A stretch of 23,315 nucleotides of DNA from Clostridiales bacterium (lineage in GTDB: Bacteria; Bacillota; Clostridia; Christensenellales; Aristaeellaceae), in contig SFET01000039.1 of assembly GCA_004557125.1 (NCBI GenBank), forward strand, positions 1 through 23,315. Direction: 5' to 3'. The translations under genes and the position numbers were made by a program. Positions within the stretch are counted from its first letter, which is position 1, and each line of letters begins with the position of its first letter. The notes under the pieces were generated by a model. It ran no database searches, was not told the origin of the DNA, and was given only the letters and a program-made list of their open reading frames with translations. Below are positions 14,476 to 21,922 of the stretch, in pieces.

Positions 14476-14513
14476 GAACCTCCCGAGCGCATGCCGTTCG
14501 GGAGGTTCCTTTT
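14476..14513 (+). terminator. Intrinsic terminator
   Basis: GAACCTCCCGA (14476-14486) pairs perfectly with TCGGGAGGTTC (14498-14508), followed by CTTTT. It ends the membrane-protein transcript. Confidence 0.85.
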
Positions 14514-14535
14514 ACAGATATCGGGAGGTGCGCCC

Positions 14536-14886
14536 ATGAAAAGTGCAAACGGGATTCCGTTTTCTTATATTCTGGCTCTGTTTGAAAAGAACGCGGACAT
14601 CGACGAGACGACCTTCTATTTTGACGGCGAGCCCTGCGGAGAGATGCACTACCTCGGCTGTCTCCCGGACGTCGATCCGGAGAAGCCCTATTGGGCGGGC
14701 TACTGCGACCTGCCCGACGGCTTTGAATGCGCCACAGCGAAGGAGCTGTTCGACGCGCCCTATTACGATGGAAAATCCCTGAAGAAGCGCTGGAGCGAGG
14801 TGCACATCTACGAAATCGGATATGTCCCGCCCGAGCTCTTCATGGAATGGCACGCGGATGATTTTCCGCCGGATGCATACGAATGA
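14536..14886 (+). CDS. Hypothetical protein, 116 residues
   Basis: A soluble acidic protein, rich in aromatic residues, Asp and Glu, beginning MKSANGIPFSYILALFEK and containing DETTFYFDGEP, YWAGYCDLPDG and a run of tryptophans and tyrosines. No signal peptide or membrane segment is seen. I do not recognise a domain, though the size and composition recall immunity-like or SMI1-neighbour hypothetical proteins of clostridia. The start is supported by GGGAGG at 14523-14528. The gene lies just after a terminator with no evident promoter of its own, so expression may depend on read-through. Confidence 0.7.
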   Translation: MKSANGIPFSYILALFEKNADIDETTFYFDGEPCGEMHYLGCLPDVDPEKPYWAGYCDLPDGFECATAKELFDAPYYDGKSLKKRWSEVHIYEIGYVPPELFMEWHADDFPPDAYE

Positions 14887-14888
14887 CA

Positions 14889-14926
14889 GAAGCCCTTCGC
14901 ATGACCGCAATCATGCGAAGGGCTTC
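14889..14926. terminator. Bidirectional hairpin between convergent genes
   Basis: A perfect 16-bp inverted repeat (14889-14904 with 14911-14926, loop CCGCAA) fills most of the 51-bp gap between two convergent genes. T-runs are poor on both sides, so it may act mainly as a 3' end stabiliser. Confidence 0.65.
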
Positions 14927-14937
14927 CTGCGTCAGCG

Positions 14938-15762
14938 CTACACGTCCTCCAGCACGTCCAGCACCTCGATGCCCATGCCCTGGAGCCGCTTGCGAATCTC
15001 CACGTAGGTGTCCACGCAATCCAGATCCGCCGGCGCATGGGCGTCCACGCCGATGATGGCCCGCAGACCGCCCTCCTCGGCAGCGGTCTCCCAGAACTCC
15101 GGGCTGGTGTAGCCCACGAAGCCCTGTTCACGGCTGCCCGGGCTGCGCTTGTGGCCCAGCAGGTTGTACTCCAGCGGCAGGTTCAACCGCTTGGCCGCTG
15201 CGCACAGCTCCCGGCACACCCGCTTTGCGTCGGCGTCAAAGCAGGGATAGCGGTACAGGAACAGATCCGGATGGGCCAGATAGGCGAACAGCCCGCTCTC
15301 CATGCCTGCGATGGTGGTCTCCATGTAGCGGTACGCCGTGCGCGCGTCCCGGCAGCGCCCGAAGTAAAAGCCGCTGTTGTTTTCATCACTGGTGTCGTAG
15401 TGGTTGCCCAGGATGAAGTAGTCCAGGCCCTTCTCCTGCTTGATCTCCCGCAGCCAGGGATAGAACTCCGGGAAGGCCTCGCACTCCATGGCGCAGTGCA
15501 CGCGAATCTGCCCGGCATAGCGCTCCCGCAGATCCTGCACCGCCGCCACGTAGCCGTCCAGCTCGTCCAGGCGCATGCGCATGTCCGCCACGAAGTCCGA
15601 TTTGTAGGGCCAGGCGCTGTGGTCGGCAAAGCCCAGAACCTCGTACCCATTCCGGATCGCCCGCTGCACGTAGGCCTCCTCCGGATCCGGCGCGGCGTGC
15701 TGGCAGCGCACGGTGTGGGTGTGATAGTTGGCCAGGCGAAAATCGATCGGACTGCGGTTCAT
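14938..15762 (-). CDS. PHP-domain phosphatase, histidinol-phosphatase (HisJ/HisK)-like
   Basis: A 274-residue metal-dependent phosphoesterase of the PHP superfamily. Metal-binding motifs appear in order: NYHTHT (first HxH, near residue 14), ADHSAWP, CAMECEAF with the bridging glutamate, LGNHYD, YLAHPDL and GVDAHAPAD. This set and the length match histidinol-phosphatase HisJ proteins, which remove phosphate from histidinol phosphate in histidine synthesis. No other his gene is nearby, so another sugar-phosphate or nucleotide substrate is possible. The start MNRSPIDF is chosen for GAGGGAG 6 nt upstream over two earlier in-frame ATGs. The earliest ATG lies on a TATAATG sequence that is more likely the promoter. 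Confidence 0.85.
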   Translation of the reverse strand: MNRSPIDFRLANYHTHTVRCQHAAPDPEEAYVQRAIRNGYEVLGFADHSAWPYKSDFVADMRMRLDELDGYVAAVQDLRERYAGQIRVHCAMECEAFPEFYPWLREIKQEKGLDYFILGNHYDTSDENNSGFYFGRCRDARTAYRYMETTIAGMESGLFAYLAHPDLFLYRYPCFDADAKRVCRELCAAAKRLNLPLEYNLLGHKRSPGSREQGFVGYTSPEFWETAAEEGGLRAIIGVDAHAPADLDCVDTYVEIRKRLQGMGIEVLDVLEDV

Positions 15763-15793
15763 ACGGCTCCCTCGCTTCCTCATTGCTGCTTTC

Positions 15794-15799
15794 ATTATA
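15794..15799 (-). promoter_or_regulatory. Possible -10 box of the PHP gene
   Basis: TATAAT on the minus strand about 32 bp upstream of the chosen start. No convincing -35 hexamer lies at 16-18 bp. Confidence 0.35.
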
Positions 15800-15847
15800 C
15801 CCCCTCAACATGACCGGTCGATTAAGTTTGTGTAGAATTCATTTTCC

Positions 15848-15876
15848 TTGCGCGCGGCGACATTTTGGCTTATAAT
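15848..15876 (+). promoter_or_regulatory. Promoter of the 2-hydroxyacid dehydrogenase gene
   Basis: TTGCGC (15848-15853), 17-bp spacer, perfect TATAAT (15871-15876). Confidence 0.75.
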
Positions 15877-15912
15877 GGTTGCAAATACGGCTTTGAAGGA
15901 GATGGAACCATC

Positions 15913-16851
15913 ATGAAAATTGTCGTTCTGGACGGCCACGCCGCCAATCCCGGCGACCTGAGCTGGGCGCCGCTGGAGGAACTCGGAGAGCTCAGCGTGT
16001 ACGAGCGCACTCCTGCGGAGCTGGTCGATGCGCGCATGGCCGACGCTGATCTGGTGCTCACCAACAAGGTGGCGCTGACCCGCGAGCGCATGGCGCGCGC
16101 GAAGCGACTGAAGTACATCGGCGTGCTGGCCACCGGCTACAACGTGGTGGACGTGGCCGCCGCTGCGGAGCTGGGCATCACGGTCACCAACATCCCCGCC
16201 TACTCCACCGATTCCGTGGCTCAGATGGTGTTTGCGCTGCTGCTGGAGATCTGCCAGCAGGTGGGACACCACAGCGCCGCCGTGCAGGACGGCCGCTGGA
16301 GCGCCAATCCGGACTTCTGCTTCTGGGACACCCCGCTGATCGAGCTGGCGGGCAAGACCATGGGCATCGTGGGCTACGGCCGCATCGGCAGGAAGGTGGC
16401 GCAGATCGCCCGCTGCTTCGGCATGGACGTGATCGCCTGGACGCGCACGCCCCGGGATCCCGAGTGCGTCTCCCTGGACGAGCTGCTTTCCCGCAGCGAC
16501 GTGATCTCCCTGCACTGCCCGCTGTTCCCTGAGACGAAGGAGCTCATCAACCGCGAGACCATCGCCAAAATGAAGGACGGCGCGATCCTCATCAACACCT
16601 CCCGCGGCCCCGTGGTCAACGAGGCCGATCTGCGCGCAGCCCTGGACTCCGGCAAGCTCTACGCCGCCGGCGCCGACGTCGCCACCGTGGAGCCCCTGCC
16701 CTCCGACAGTCCGCTGCTGGGCGCGAAGAACCTGTTCCTCACACCCCACATCGCCTGGGCCACCTTCGAGGCCCGTGCGCGCCTCATGGGCATCGCCGTG
16801 CAGAATGTGCGCGCCTTCCTGGCGGGCGCACCCGTCAACACCGTCTGCTGA
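15913..16851 (+). CDS. D-2-hydroxyacid dehydrogenase (glycerate dehydrogenase/hydroxypyruvate reductase-like)
   Basis: A 312-residue NAD(P)-dependent dehydrogenase that reduces 2-keto acids to D-2-hydroxyacids. The nucleotide-binding loop is GYGRIG (G154-G159). The catalytic triad is Arg231 (SRGPVVNE), Glu260 (ATVEPLP) and His279 (TPHIAWAT). The HIAWAT motif and length fit the glycerate dehydrogenase group. The residue after the second strand of the cofactor fold is Arg178 (WTRTP) rather than Asp, which hints at NADPH preference; this is inference. The start is supported by AAGGAG upstream. It is a single-gene unit with its own promoter and terminator, with no serine or one-carbon genes beside it. 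Confidence 0.9.
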   Translation: MKIVVLDGHAANPGDLSWAPLEELGELSVYERTPAELVDARMADADLVLTNKVALTRERMARAKRLKYIGVLATGYNVVDVAAAAELGITVTNIPAYSTDSVAQMVFALLLEICQQVGHHSAAVQDGRWSANPDFCFWDTPLIELAGKTMGIVGYGRIGRKVAQIARCFGMDVIAWTRTPRDPECVSLDELLSRSDVISLHCPLFPETKELINRETIAKMKDGAILINTSRGPVVNEADLRAALDSGKLYAAGADVATVEPLPSDSPLLGAKNLFLTPHIAWATFEARARLMGIAVQNVRAFLAGAPVNTVC

Positions 16852-16864
16852 TTTCCGCATATCC

Positions 16865-16896
16865 GCCCCTGTGCCGGCCCGCACGGGGGCTTTTTT
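16865..16896 (+). terminator. Intrinsic terminator of the dehydrogenase gene
   Basis: A 10-bp stem (16865-16874 with 16881-16890, one G-T pair) is followed by TTTTTT. Confidence 0.92.
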
Positions 16897-17029
16897 CGCG
16901 CTCCGATGCCACCGGCGGCGCCGTTTCTTTAAAAATGCAGCGCAATTCTCCGCGAAAATGCACAACCGCCGCCCTTTTTTCGCGTCGGCGCGGCTTTTCT
17001 GTCATAATCGCGGCAGATTGTGAATATAT

Positions 17030-17066
17030 TTTGTAATGTAGACAAATATTTCAAATTTATTACAAA
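17030..17066. promoter_or_regulatory. AT-rich inverted repeat upstream of the cell-wall hydrolase promoter
   Basis: TTTGTAAT (17030-17037) and ATTACAAA (17059-17066) form perfect 8-bp arms 21 bp apart, ending 4 bp before the -35 box. Read on the minus strand the right arm gives TGTAAT-N5-TGAAAT, one mismatch from the WalR box TGTWAH-N5-TGTWAH. The whole stretch 17015-17100 is AT-rich against a GC-rich background. Confidence 0.4.
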
Positions 17067-17070
17067 GCTA

Positions 17071-17099
17071 TTGAATTTTTATTCCATACGCTGTATAAT
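17071..17099 (+). promoter_or_regulatory. Promoter of the SleB-like gene
   Basis: TTGAAT (17071-17076), 17-bp spacer, perfect TATAAT (17094-17099). Confidence 0.8.
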
Positions 17100-17126
17100 A
17101 ACCCGGAGAAAGGACGGTGAGAAGCG

Positions 17127-17549
17127 ATGCGAAGGTTGGTTGCGGTGCTGGCGATGCTGGCGCTGGCGGTGTGCCTCTTCCTGCCCGAGGCGCGCTTCAC
17201 CGAGGATGAGGACACCGTGCTGCTGGCGCGCACCATCTACGCCCTGGGCAAGGAGGAGAGCTACGCGACGAAGCTGAAGCTGGGCAGCGTGGTGATGAAC
17301 CGGCTGGAGAGCGACTGGTTCGCCGACGATCTGGGCGAGGTACTCAGCGATCCCCAGCAGTTCCCCGCGGGCAATCGCTACGATGCGGACAGTCTGCGGG
17401 CGGCCCACGAGCTGATCTCCGGCCGACGCGCACTGGACGGCGACGCGCTGTACTATCAGGCGGCGGACGCCAGCGAACCCTGGGGCGAGGCGCATCGCGT
17501 GGACAGCGCCGGCAATTACAACTTCTACTGCGAGAGCGGCAACAACTGA
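17127..17549 (+). CDS. SleB-like (Hydrolase_2) protein, probably catalytically altered
   Basis: A 140-residue secreted protein. An N-terminal hydrophobic segment (LVAVLAMLALAVCLFLP) serves as signal peptide or anchor. The rest matches the Hydrolase_2 fold of SleB/CwlJ spore-cortex and cell-wall hydrolases: LARTIYALGKEESYATKLKLGSVVMNR aligns with the family's ARxIYxEAxGExYxGQxAVxxVxLNR, and VLSDPQQFPAG matches the downstream VxxxPxQF. The family's catalytic glutamate (in Y-x-E-A) is occupied by Leu at about residue 40 in this alignment. The nearby E45/E46 are the family's second, structural acidic position. It may be inactive or regulatory. The binding site is the GGTGAG region 9 nt upstream. 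It has its own promoter and a 21-bp terminator hairpin. Confidence 0.7.
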   Translation: MRRLVAVLAMLALAVCLFLPEARFTEDEDTVLLARTIYALGKEESYATKLKLGSVVMNRLESDWFADDLGEVLSDPQQFPAGNRYDADSLRAAHELISGRRALDGDALYYQAADASEPWGEAHRVDSAGNYNFYCESGNN

Positions 17550-17599
17550 AACAATGCAGGAGGGACGGCTTTTGAAGGAGCCGTCCCTCCTGCATTGTT
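17550..17599. terminator. Bidirectional terminator hairpin
   Basis: A perfect 21-bp inverted repeat (17550-17570 with 17579-17599, 8-nt loop) between the SleB-like gene and the convergent unknown gene. Short T-rich tails lie on both strands. It begins 1 bp past the SleB-like stop. Confidence 0.85.
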
Positions 17600-17637
17600 C
17601 TGTCCGGAATCCGGTCGCCGCTTCCCTGCATCCGCGT

Positions 17638-18324
17638 TCAGACGATGTCGTCGCGCTGAAAATAGCTGCGGATCGCCGCGCGGGAGGCTTCGACGTTCTC
17701 CTCCAGCCGCCGCTGCAGCATCCCAGCTTCCCCGCCGGCGAACAGCTCCACCAGCGCCCGGTAGTTTTCGCCCTGCGCCCGCACCGTCGGCCGGTCCATC
17801 AGCTCGGGATACGGGCGGCAGATGTCCTGCCATCGGTCGTACGCCTGCCGCATCAGCTGCGCGCCCCGCAGGCAATCCCCCTGCTGCACGCACTCCCAGG
17901 CCTCCAGCGGGAGCCAGTTTTCGCCCCCGGGCGTGCCGCCGATCAGCCCATAGTGCCAGCGTCGGAACGCCTGCAGATCCGCCAGGCCGCCGATCTGCGT
18001 GAAGCGCTCCAGCAGCAGCTTGCGAAACACCGCGGCATCGGCCTCGGGTTCGCTCATCCGGCGCAGCTCCGCGCCGTAGCGCGCGCGCAGCCCCAGCACC
18101 CGGTACATGCCGCCGCGCAGCGCCGCCTCGTTCAGGCCGTGGCAGAAGGCCTTCACGTCGTAGCTCACGGTGCACAGCGCGTCGTCGGGCCGGTCCAGCG
18201 CCACGACCCAGATCAATCCCTCCTCCGCATCGATGCGGTAGAAGCCGCCGTTCCAGAGCAGAAACCCCCGCGGCAGCAGCAGCCTGCCGAAGGCTCTGAC
18301 AAATTGCATCTCCGTGCGCTCCAT
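17638..18324 (-). CDS. Hypothetical protein behind hflX
   Basis: A 228-residue soluble protein starting MERTEMQFVRAFGRLLLPRGF. The N-terminal part (LLLPRGFLLWNGGFYRIDAEEGLIWVVAL) has the look of DUF4304-type proteins (phage- or toxin-associated hypothetical proteins), but this match is weak. The rest is alpha-helical, rich in Arg, Leu and Glu, with several tryptophans. No signal peptide or membrane span is present. The start is supported by GGAGG 8 nt upstream. It begins 36 bp after the hflX stop on the same strand with no terminator between, so it is probably the second gene of the hflX operon. Confidence 0.75.
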   Translation of the reverse strand: MERTEMQFVRAFGRLLLPRGFLLWNGGFYRIDAEEGLIWVVALDRPDDALCTVSYDVKAFCHGLNEAALRGGMYRVLGLRARYGAELRRMSEPEADAAVFRKLLLERFTQIGGLADLQAFRRWHYGLIGGTPGGENWLPLEAWECVQQGDCLRGAQLMRQAYDRWQDICRPYPELMDRPTVRAQGENYRALVELFAGGEAGMLQRRLEENVEASRAAIRSYFQRDDIV

Positions 18325-18360
18325 TGCGTACCTCCGTATTTCGCCGTTCCCCGTGTGCGC

Positions 18361-20118
18361 TCAGTCCTTAAGCATGCGCAGCACGCGCTGATAGTTGGCG
18401 CTGTCCAGCAGACAGGAAACCTTCGTGCCCTCGGCGAGGTACTCCTCGCCCGTGACCTGGCCCTTGGAGTGGATCAGCGACAGCACGTTGCCCTTGTTAT
18501 AGGGCACGACGATCTCCACCGCGTGCCGCATGGCGGCGATGCGCTTCGAGATTTCCTCCTTCAGGCGATCCAGGCCCCGACCCTCCTTCGCGGAGATCAG
18601 GATCGCGTCGGCGGGCTCCACCTGATCGCCGATCTTGGCCCGATCGGCCTTGTTCAGCGCCTCCAGCACGGGCTTGTTGCCCGCGCCCAGGTCATTGAGC
18701 ACCCGGAACACGGTGTCGCGCTGCTCCCGGTACTGGGGGTTGGACACGTCCGAAACCACCACCAGCAGGTCGGCGTAGAGCGCCTCCTCCAGCGTGGAGT
18801 GGAAGGCCTCCACCAGCTGATGGGGCAGCTTGCGGATGAAGCCGACGGTGTCCACCAGCAGGCAGGAGCGGTTCTCCGGCAGATCCACGTTGCGCATCAC
18901 CGGATCCAGCGTGGCGAAGAGCTTGTCCTCCACCAGCACGTCCGCCCCGGAGAGGGCGTTGAGCAGCGTGGACTTGCCCGCGTTGGTGTAGCCCACCAGC
19001 GCAACGGTGGTCTGACCCTGCTTGTCCCGGCGTGCGCGGCGCATGTCGCGCTGGCGCTTGAGCTCCTTGAGCTGTCCCTGCAGGTCGTCGATGCGCTTGC
19101 GGATGCGGCGGCGGTCCACCTCCAGCTGGGTCTCGCCGGGGCCGCGGGTGCCGATGCCGCCGCCCAGTCGGGACAGCACCGTGCCCATGCCGGTGAGCCG
19201 GGGCAGGCGGTACTTCATCTGGGCCAGCTCCACCTGCAGCTTGCCCTCGGCGGTCTGAGCGCGCTGGGCGAAGATGTCCAGGATCAGCGCCGTGCGGTCG
19301 ATCACCCGCACGCCCAGTATGTTTTCCAGATTGCGCTGCTGGGAGCCGGTCAGCTCGTCGTCCACGATGGCCAGATCGATCTCCATGGCCTGACACACCA
19401 GTGACAGCTCCTCGGCCTTGCCGCTGCCGATGAAGGTGGCCGGGTCGGGCTTCAGGCGGTTCTGCATCACCCGGGTGATGACCATGGCCCCGGCGGTCTC
19501 CGCAAGGCTGGCCAGCTCCTCCAGCGATTCCTCGCTATCGGTGGAGATCAGCATGACCTTCTCGCTCTGCTCCACGATGCCGCCCTTGGCGATGGCCTCC
19601 TTGACGCGCACCTCGGCCTGCTCGATCTCGTTCATCCAGTTCATCTGGGGGATGCGACTGGCCTTCACCGGGCCCTTGAGCACGATGGAGAAGTTGTCGT
19701 ACTCCATCTCGCCCAAAAAAGCCGCGCTCACGCCGGTGCAGGCGCCGTCCCGCACGCCCACGGCGCACATGGAATCGAAGCGCATCAGCCGCAGTGCCTG
19801 CAGATCCACGCTGGACAGCTCCGCATTTCCGCCCGGATGGGTGTGGATGCAGCGGAAGCCGCTCAGGCGATCCAGATTGCGGCGCAGGTGCAGCTCCGGC
19901 AGTGCAATGGAGCCGATGGAGCCGATGGCGATCTCCAGCACGCTGCCGTCCCGGCCCAGGTACACCAGCATTTCCCGGTTGATCAGCTCGGTAAAGCGCA
20001 CCAGCACATGAAGCAGCTCCTCCGGCAGGAACAAATCGCGGTCAAAGCTGGCCTCGAACAGCGTCTCCAGCTCCCGCAGGTAGCTCTCGCGTATGCCTTC
20101 CAGATTTCCGTGGATCAT
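18361..20118 (-). CDS. hflX: GTPase HflX with N-terminal JAMM/RadC-like domain
   Basis: A 585-residue ribosome-associated GTPase. HflX splits stalled or heat-damaged ribosomes in the species studied. The HflX core starts near residue 187 (KVMLISTD), has the FIGSGKAEEL segment (230-239), the glycine-rich linker SRLGGGIGTRGPGE (317-330), a coiled basic region (335-368) and the G domain: G1 GYTNAGKST (377-385), G3 DTVGF (424-428), G4 NKAD. Typical HflX is about 400-430 residues. The extra N-terminal 185 residues contain HTHPGGNAELSSVD (92-105), an exact HxHP...SxxD JAMM metal-binding pattern, with REMLVYLGRDGSVLEI before it as in RadC/JAB domains. The start follows GGAGG. A strong promoter lies at 20161-20189. 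Confidence 0.92.
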   Translation of the reverse strand: MIHGNLEGIRESYLRELETLFEASFDRDLFLPEELLHVLVRFTELINREMLVYLGRDGSVLEIAIGSIGSIALPELHLRRNLDRLSGFRCIHTHPGGNAELSSVDLQALRLMRFDSMCAVGVRDGACTGVSAAFLGEMEYDNFSIVLKGPVKASRIPQMNWMNEIEQAEVRVKEAIAKGGIVEQSEKVMLISTDSEESLEELASLAETAGAMVITRVMQNRLKPDPATFIGSGKAEELSLVCQAMEIDLAIVDDELTGSQQRNLENILGVRVIDRTALILDIFAQRAQTAEGKLQVELAQMKYRLPRLTGMGTVLSRLGGGIGTRGPGETQLEVDRRRIRKRIDDLQGQLKELKRQRDMRRARRDKQGQTTVALVGYTNAGKSTLLNALSGADVLVEDKLFATLDPVMRNVDLPENRSCLLVDTVGFIRKLPHQLVEAFHSTLEEALYADLLVVVSDVSNPQYREQRDTVFRVLNDLGAGNKPVLEALNKADRAKIGDQVEPADAILISAKEGRGLDRLKEEISKRIAAMRHAVEIVVPYNKGNVLSLIHSKGQVTGEEYLAEGTKVSCLLDSANYQRVLRMLKD

Positions 20119-20160
20119 CGCAAAACCTCCGTCAGCGCATCAATTCACATATCTTCTGCG

Positions 20161-20189
20161 ATCATAGCCTATTTTCCCGCGTTTGTCAA
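20161..20189 (-). promoter_or_regulatory. Promoter of hflX
   Basis: On the minus strand: perfect TTGACA (20184-20189), 17-bp spacer, TATGAT (20161-20166). Confidence 0.85.
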
Positions 20190-20206
20190 TCGATAAACGC
20201 AGCATG

Positions 20207-20240
20207 AAGAAGGGGATGTGTGGAAATCGCACACATCCCC
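20207..20240 (-). terminator. Terminator of the isc operon
   Basis: A perfect 11-bp stem (20212-20222 with 20230-20240, 7-nt loop) lies 17 bp past the iscU stop, followed on the minus strand by TTCTTC. Confidence 0.7.
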
Positions 20241-20257
20241 CGCAATACGTCCATGAA

Positions 20258-20677
20258 TCAGACGTAGCGTACCTCCTCGTCCTCCTCGGAGGCCGGCTTT
20301 TCGCCCTTCTCCAGGCGATCCTTGTAGTCCTGAATGGCGGCGTGCAGGGCCTCCTCGGCCAGCACGGAGCAGTGCACCTTCACCGGCGGCAGTCCGCCCA
20401 GGGAGTCCATGACCATCTTGTTGGTGATCTGCAGCGCCTCGTCCAGGGTCTTGCCCTTGACCAGCTCGGTGGCCTTGCTGGAGGTGGCGATGGCTGCGCC
20501 GCAGCCGAAGGTCTTGAACTTCACGTCGGTGATGACATTGTCCTCAACCTTGATGTAGATGCGCATGATGTCGCCGCACTTGGCGTTGCCCACGGTGCCG
20601 ACGCCGTCGGGGTTCTCCATTTCGCCCATGTTGCGCGGATTCATGAAATGGTCCATGACCTGCTCGGTATATTCCAT
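20258..20677 (-). CDS. iscU: Iron-sulfur cluster scaffold protein IscU/NifU-like
   Basis: A 139-residue scaffold on which IscS-derived sulfur and iron form [Fe-S] clusters. The three ligand cysteines are C34 (NAKCGD, with D36), C59 (FGCGAAIATSS) and C103 (VHCSVLAEEAL). The start MEYTEQVMDHFMNPRN is the standard family N-terminus and has AAAGGAG upstream; an earlier in-frame ATG is ignored. A charged tail (GEKPASEEDEEVRYV) extends beyond the core domain. It is the last gene of iscR-iscS-iscU, separated from iscS by 66 bp that contain a strong hairpin. Confidence 0.95.
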   Translation of the reverse strand: MEYTEQVMDHFMNPRNMGEMENPDGVGTVGNAKCGDIMRIYIKVEDNVITDVKFKTFGCGAAIATSSKATELVKGKTLDEALQITNKMVMDSLGGLPPVKVHCSVLAEEALHAAIQDYKDRLEKGEKPASEEDEEVRYV

Positions 20678-20697
20678 AAAAATCTCCTTTCGTCGAT

Positions 20698-20724
20698 GTG
20701 GTCGGGGGACACGTCCCCCGCCAC
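20698..20724 (-). other. Stem-loop between iscS and iscU
   Basis: GTGG-T-CGGGGGA (20698-20709) pairs with TCCCCCG-CCAC (20714-20724), an 11-bp GC-rich stem with one bulge and a 4-nt loop. There is no T-run. It sits between the iscS stop and the iscU binding site, and may set relative mRNA stability of the two genes. Confidence 0.6.
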
Positions 20725-20743
20725 GCACGATTCTATGATTACG

Positions 20744-21922
20744 TCACTTGTTTTCCTTGATGAAATCGTCGTACAGCGGGGACATGCTGCGCAGACGGGA
20801 GACGATCTCCACCAGCGCATCCACCACGTAATCGGCCTCCTCCATGGTGTTCTCCTCGCTCAGGGAGAGGCGCAGGGAGCCGTGGGCGATCTCGTGGGGC
20901 AGGCCGATGGCCAGCAGCACGTGGCTGGGATCCAGGGAGCCGCTGGTGCAGGCGGAGCCGGAGGAGCCGGCGATGCCCTTCGCGTCCAGCAGCATCAGCA
21001 GGGACTCGCCCTCGATGAAGCGGAAGCACACGTTCACGTTGCCCGGCAGGCGGGTGGTGGGATGGCCGTTCAGGCGGGTGTAGGGGATCTCTTTGAGGAT
21101 GCGCTCGATCATGTGATCGCGGATGGCGGAGAGCTTTTCGTTGTGCGCGTCGATGTTCGCGGTGGCGATCTCGATGGCCTTGCCGATGCCCACGATGGAG
21201 GCCAGGTTCTCGGTGCCTGCGCGGCGGTTGCGCTCCTGTGCGCCGCCGTTCATGAACTGCTGCAGGCGCACGCCCTTGCGGATGTAGAGCACGCCGATGC
21301 CCTTGGGCGCGTGGAACTTGTGGCCGGACATGCTCAGCATGTCGATCTGCATGGCCTTCACGTCAATCTTCACGCTGCCGATGGCCTGCACCGCGTCGGT
21401 GTGGAACAGCACGCCGTGCTTCTTGCAGACTGCGGCCAGCTCGGCGATGGGCTCGATGGTGCCGATCTCGTTGTTGGCGGTCATGATGGACACCAGCGTG
21501 GTGTCCGGGCGGATGGCCGCGTCCAGCTGTTCGGGGGTCACGAAGCCGTACTCGTCCACCGGCAGGTAGGTCACCTCGAAGCCCTCCTTCTCCAGCTGCG
21601 CGCAGGTGTGCAGGATGGCGTGGTGCTCGATGGCGGTGGTGATGATGTGGCGGCCCTTCTTCACGTTCTCATAGGCCGCGCCGCGCACCGCCCAGTTGTC
21701 GGACTCGGTGCCGCAGCCGGTGAAATAGATCTCGTTCACGTCGGCATTGATGGCCTTGGCCACCTGCTCGCGCGCCGCGTCGATCGCGTGGCGGGAGACA
21801 TAGCCAAAGTTGTGCGCCGAGGAAGGATTGCCATAGATTTCGCAGAAATAGGGCTTCATCGCCTCAAATACGGGCTCGGTTACGCGCGTGGTCGCGCCGT
21901 TATCCATGTAGATACGCTTCAT
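20744..21922 (-). CDS. iscS: Cysteine desulfurase IscS/NifS-like
   Basis: A 392-residue PLP-dependent enzyme that takes sulfur from cysteine for cluster assembly. The N-terminal YMDNGATT motif, PLP-binding GTESDNWA and SGHKFHAPKG (Schiff-base lysine K202), and catalytic Cys325 in SSGSACTSGSLDPSHVL are all present. The length and C-terminal loop fit group I desulfurases of clostridial NifS type. The start MKRIYMDN is supported by GGGGGAAG upstream and overlaps the iscR stop by 4 nt (ATGA), indicating coupled translation. Confidence 0.96.
   Translation of the reverse strand: MKRIYMDNGATTRVTEPVFEAMKPYFCEIYGNPSSAHNFGYVSRHAIDAAREQVAKAINADVNEIYFTGCGTESDNWAVRGAAYENVKKGRHIITTAIEHHAILHTCAQLEKEGFEVTYLPVDEYGFVTPEQLDAAIRPDTTLVSIMTANNEIGTIEPIAELAAVCKKHGVLFHTDAVQAIGSVKIDVKAMQIDMLSMSGHKFHAPKGIGVLYIRKGVRLQQFMNGGAQERNRRAGTENLASIVGIGKAIEIATANIDAHNEKLSAIRDHMIERILKEIPYTRLNGHPTTRLPGNVNVCFRFIEGESLLMLLDAKGIAGSSGSACTSGSLDPSHVLLAIGLPHEIAHGSLRLSLSEENTMEEADYVVDALVEIVSRLRSMSPLYDDFIKENK

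Noticed and set aside
17554..19404. 616-residue plus-strand open frame
   Set aside because: It lies antisense to hflX and its neighbour, is His/Gln/Val/Leu-rich with no domain, and results from GC-rich codon bias.
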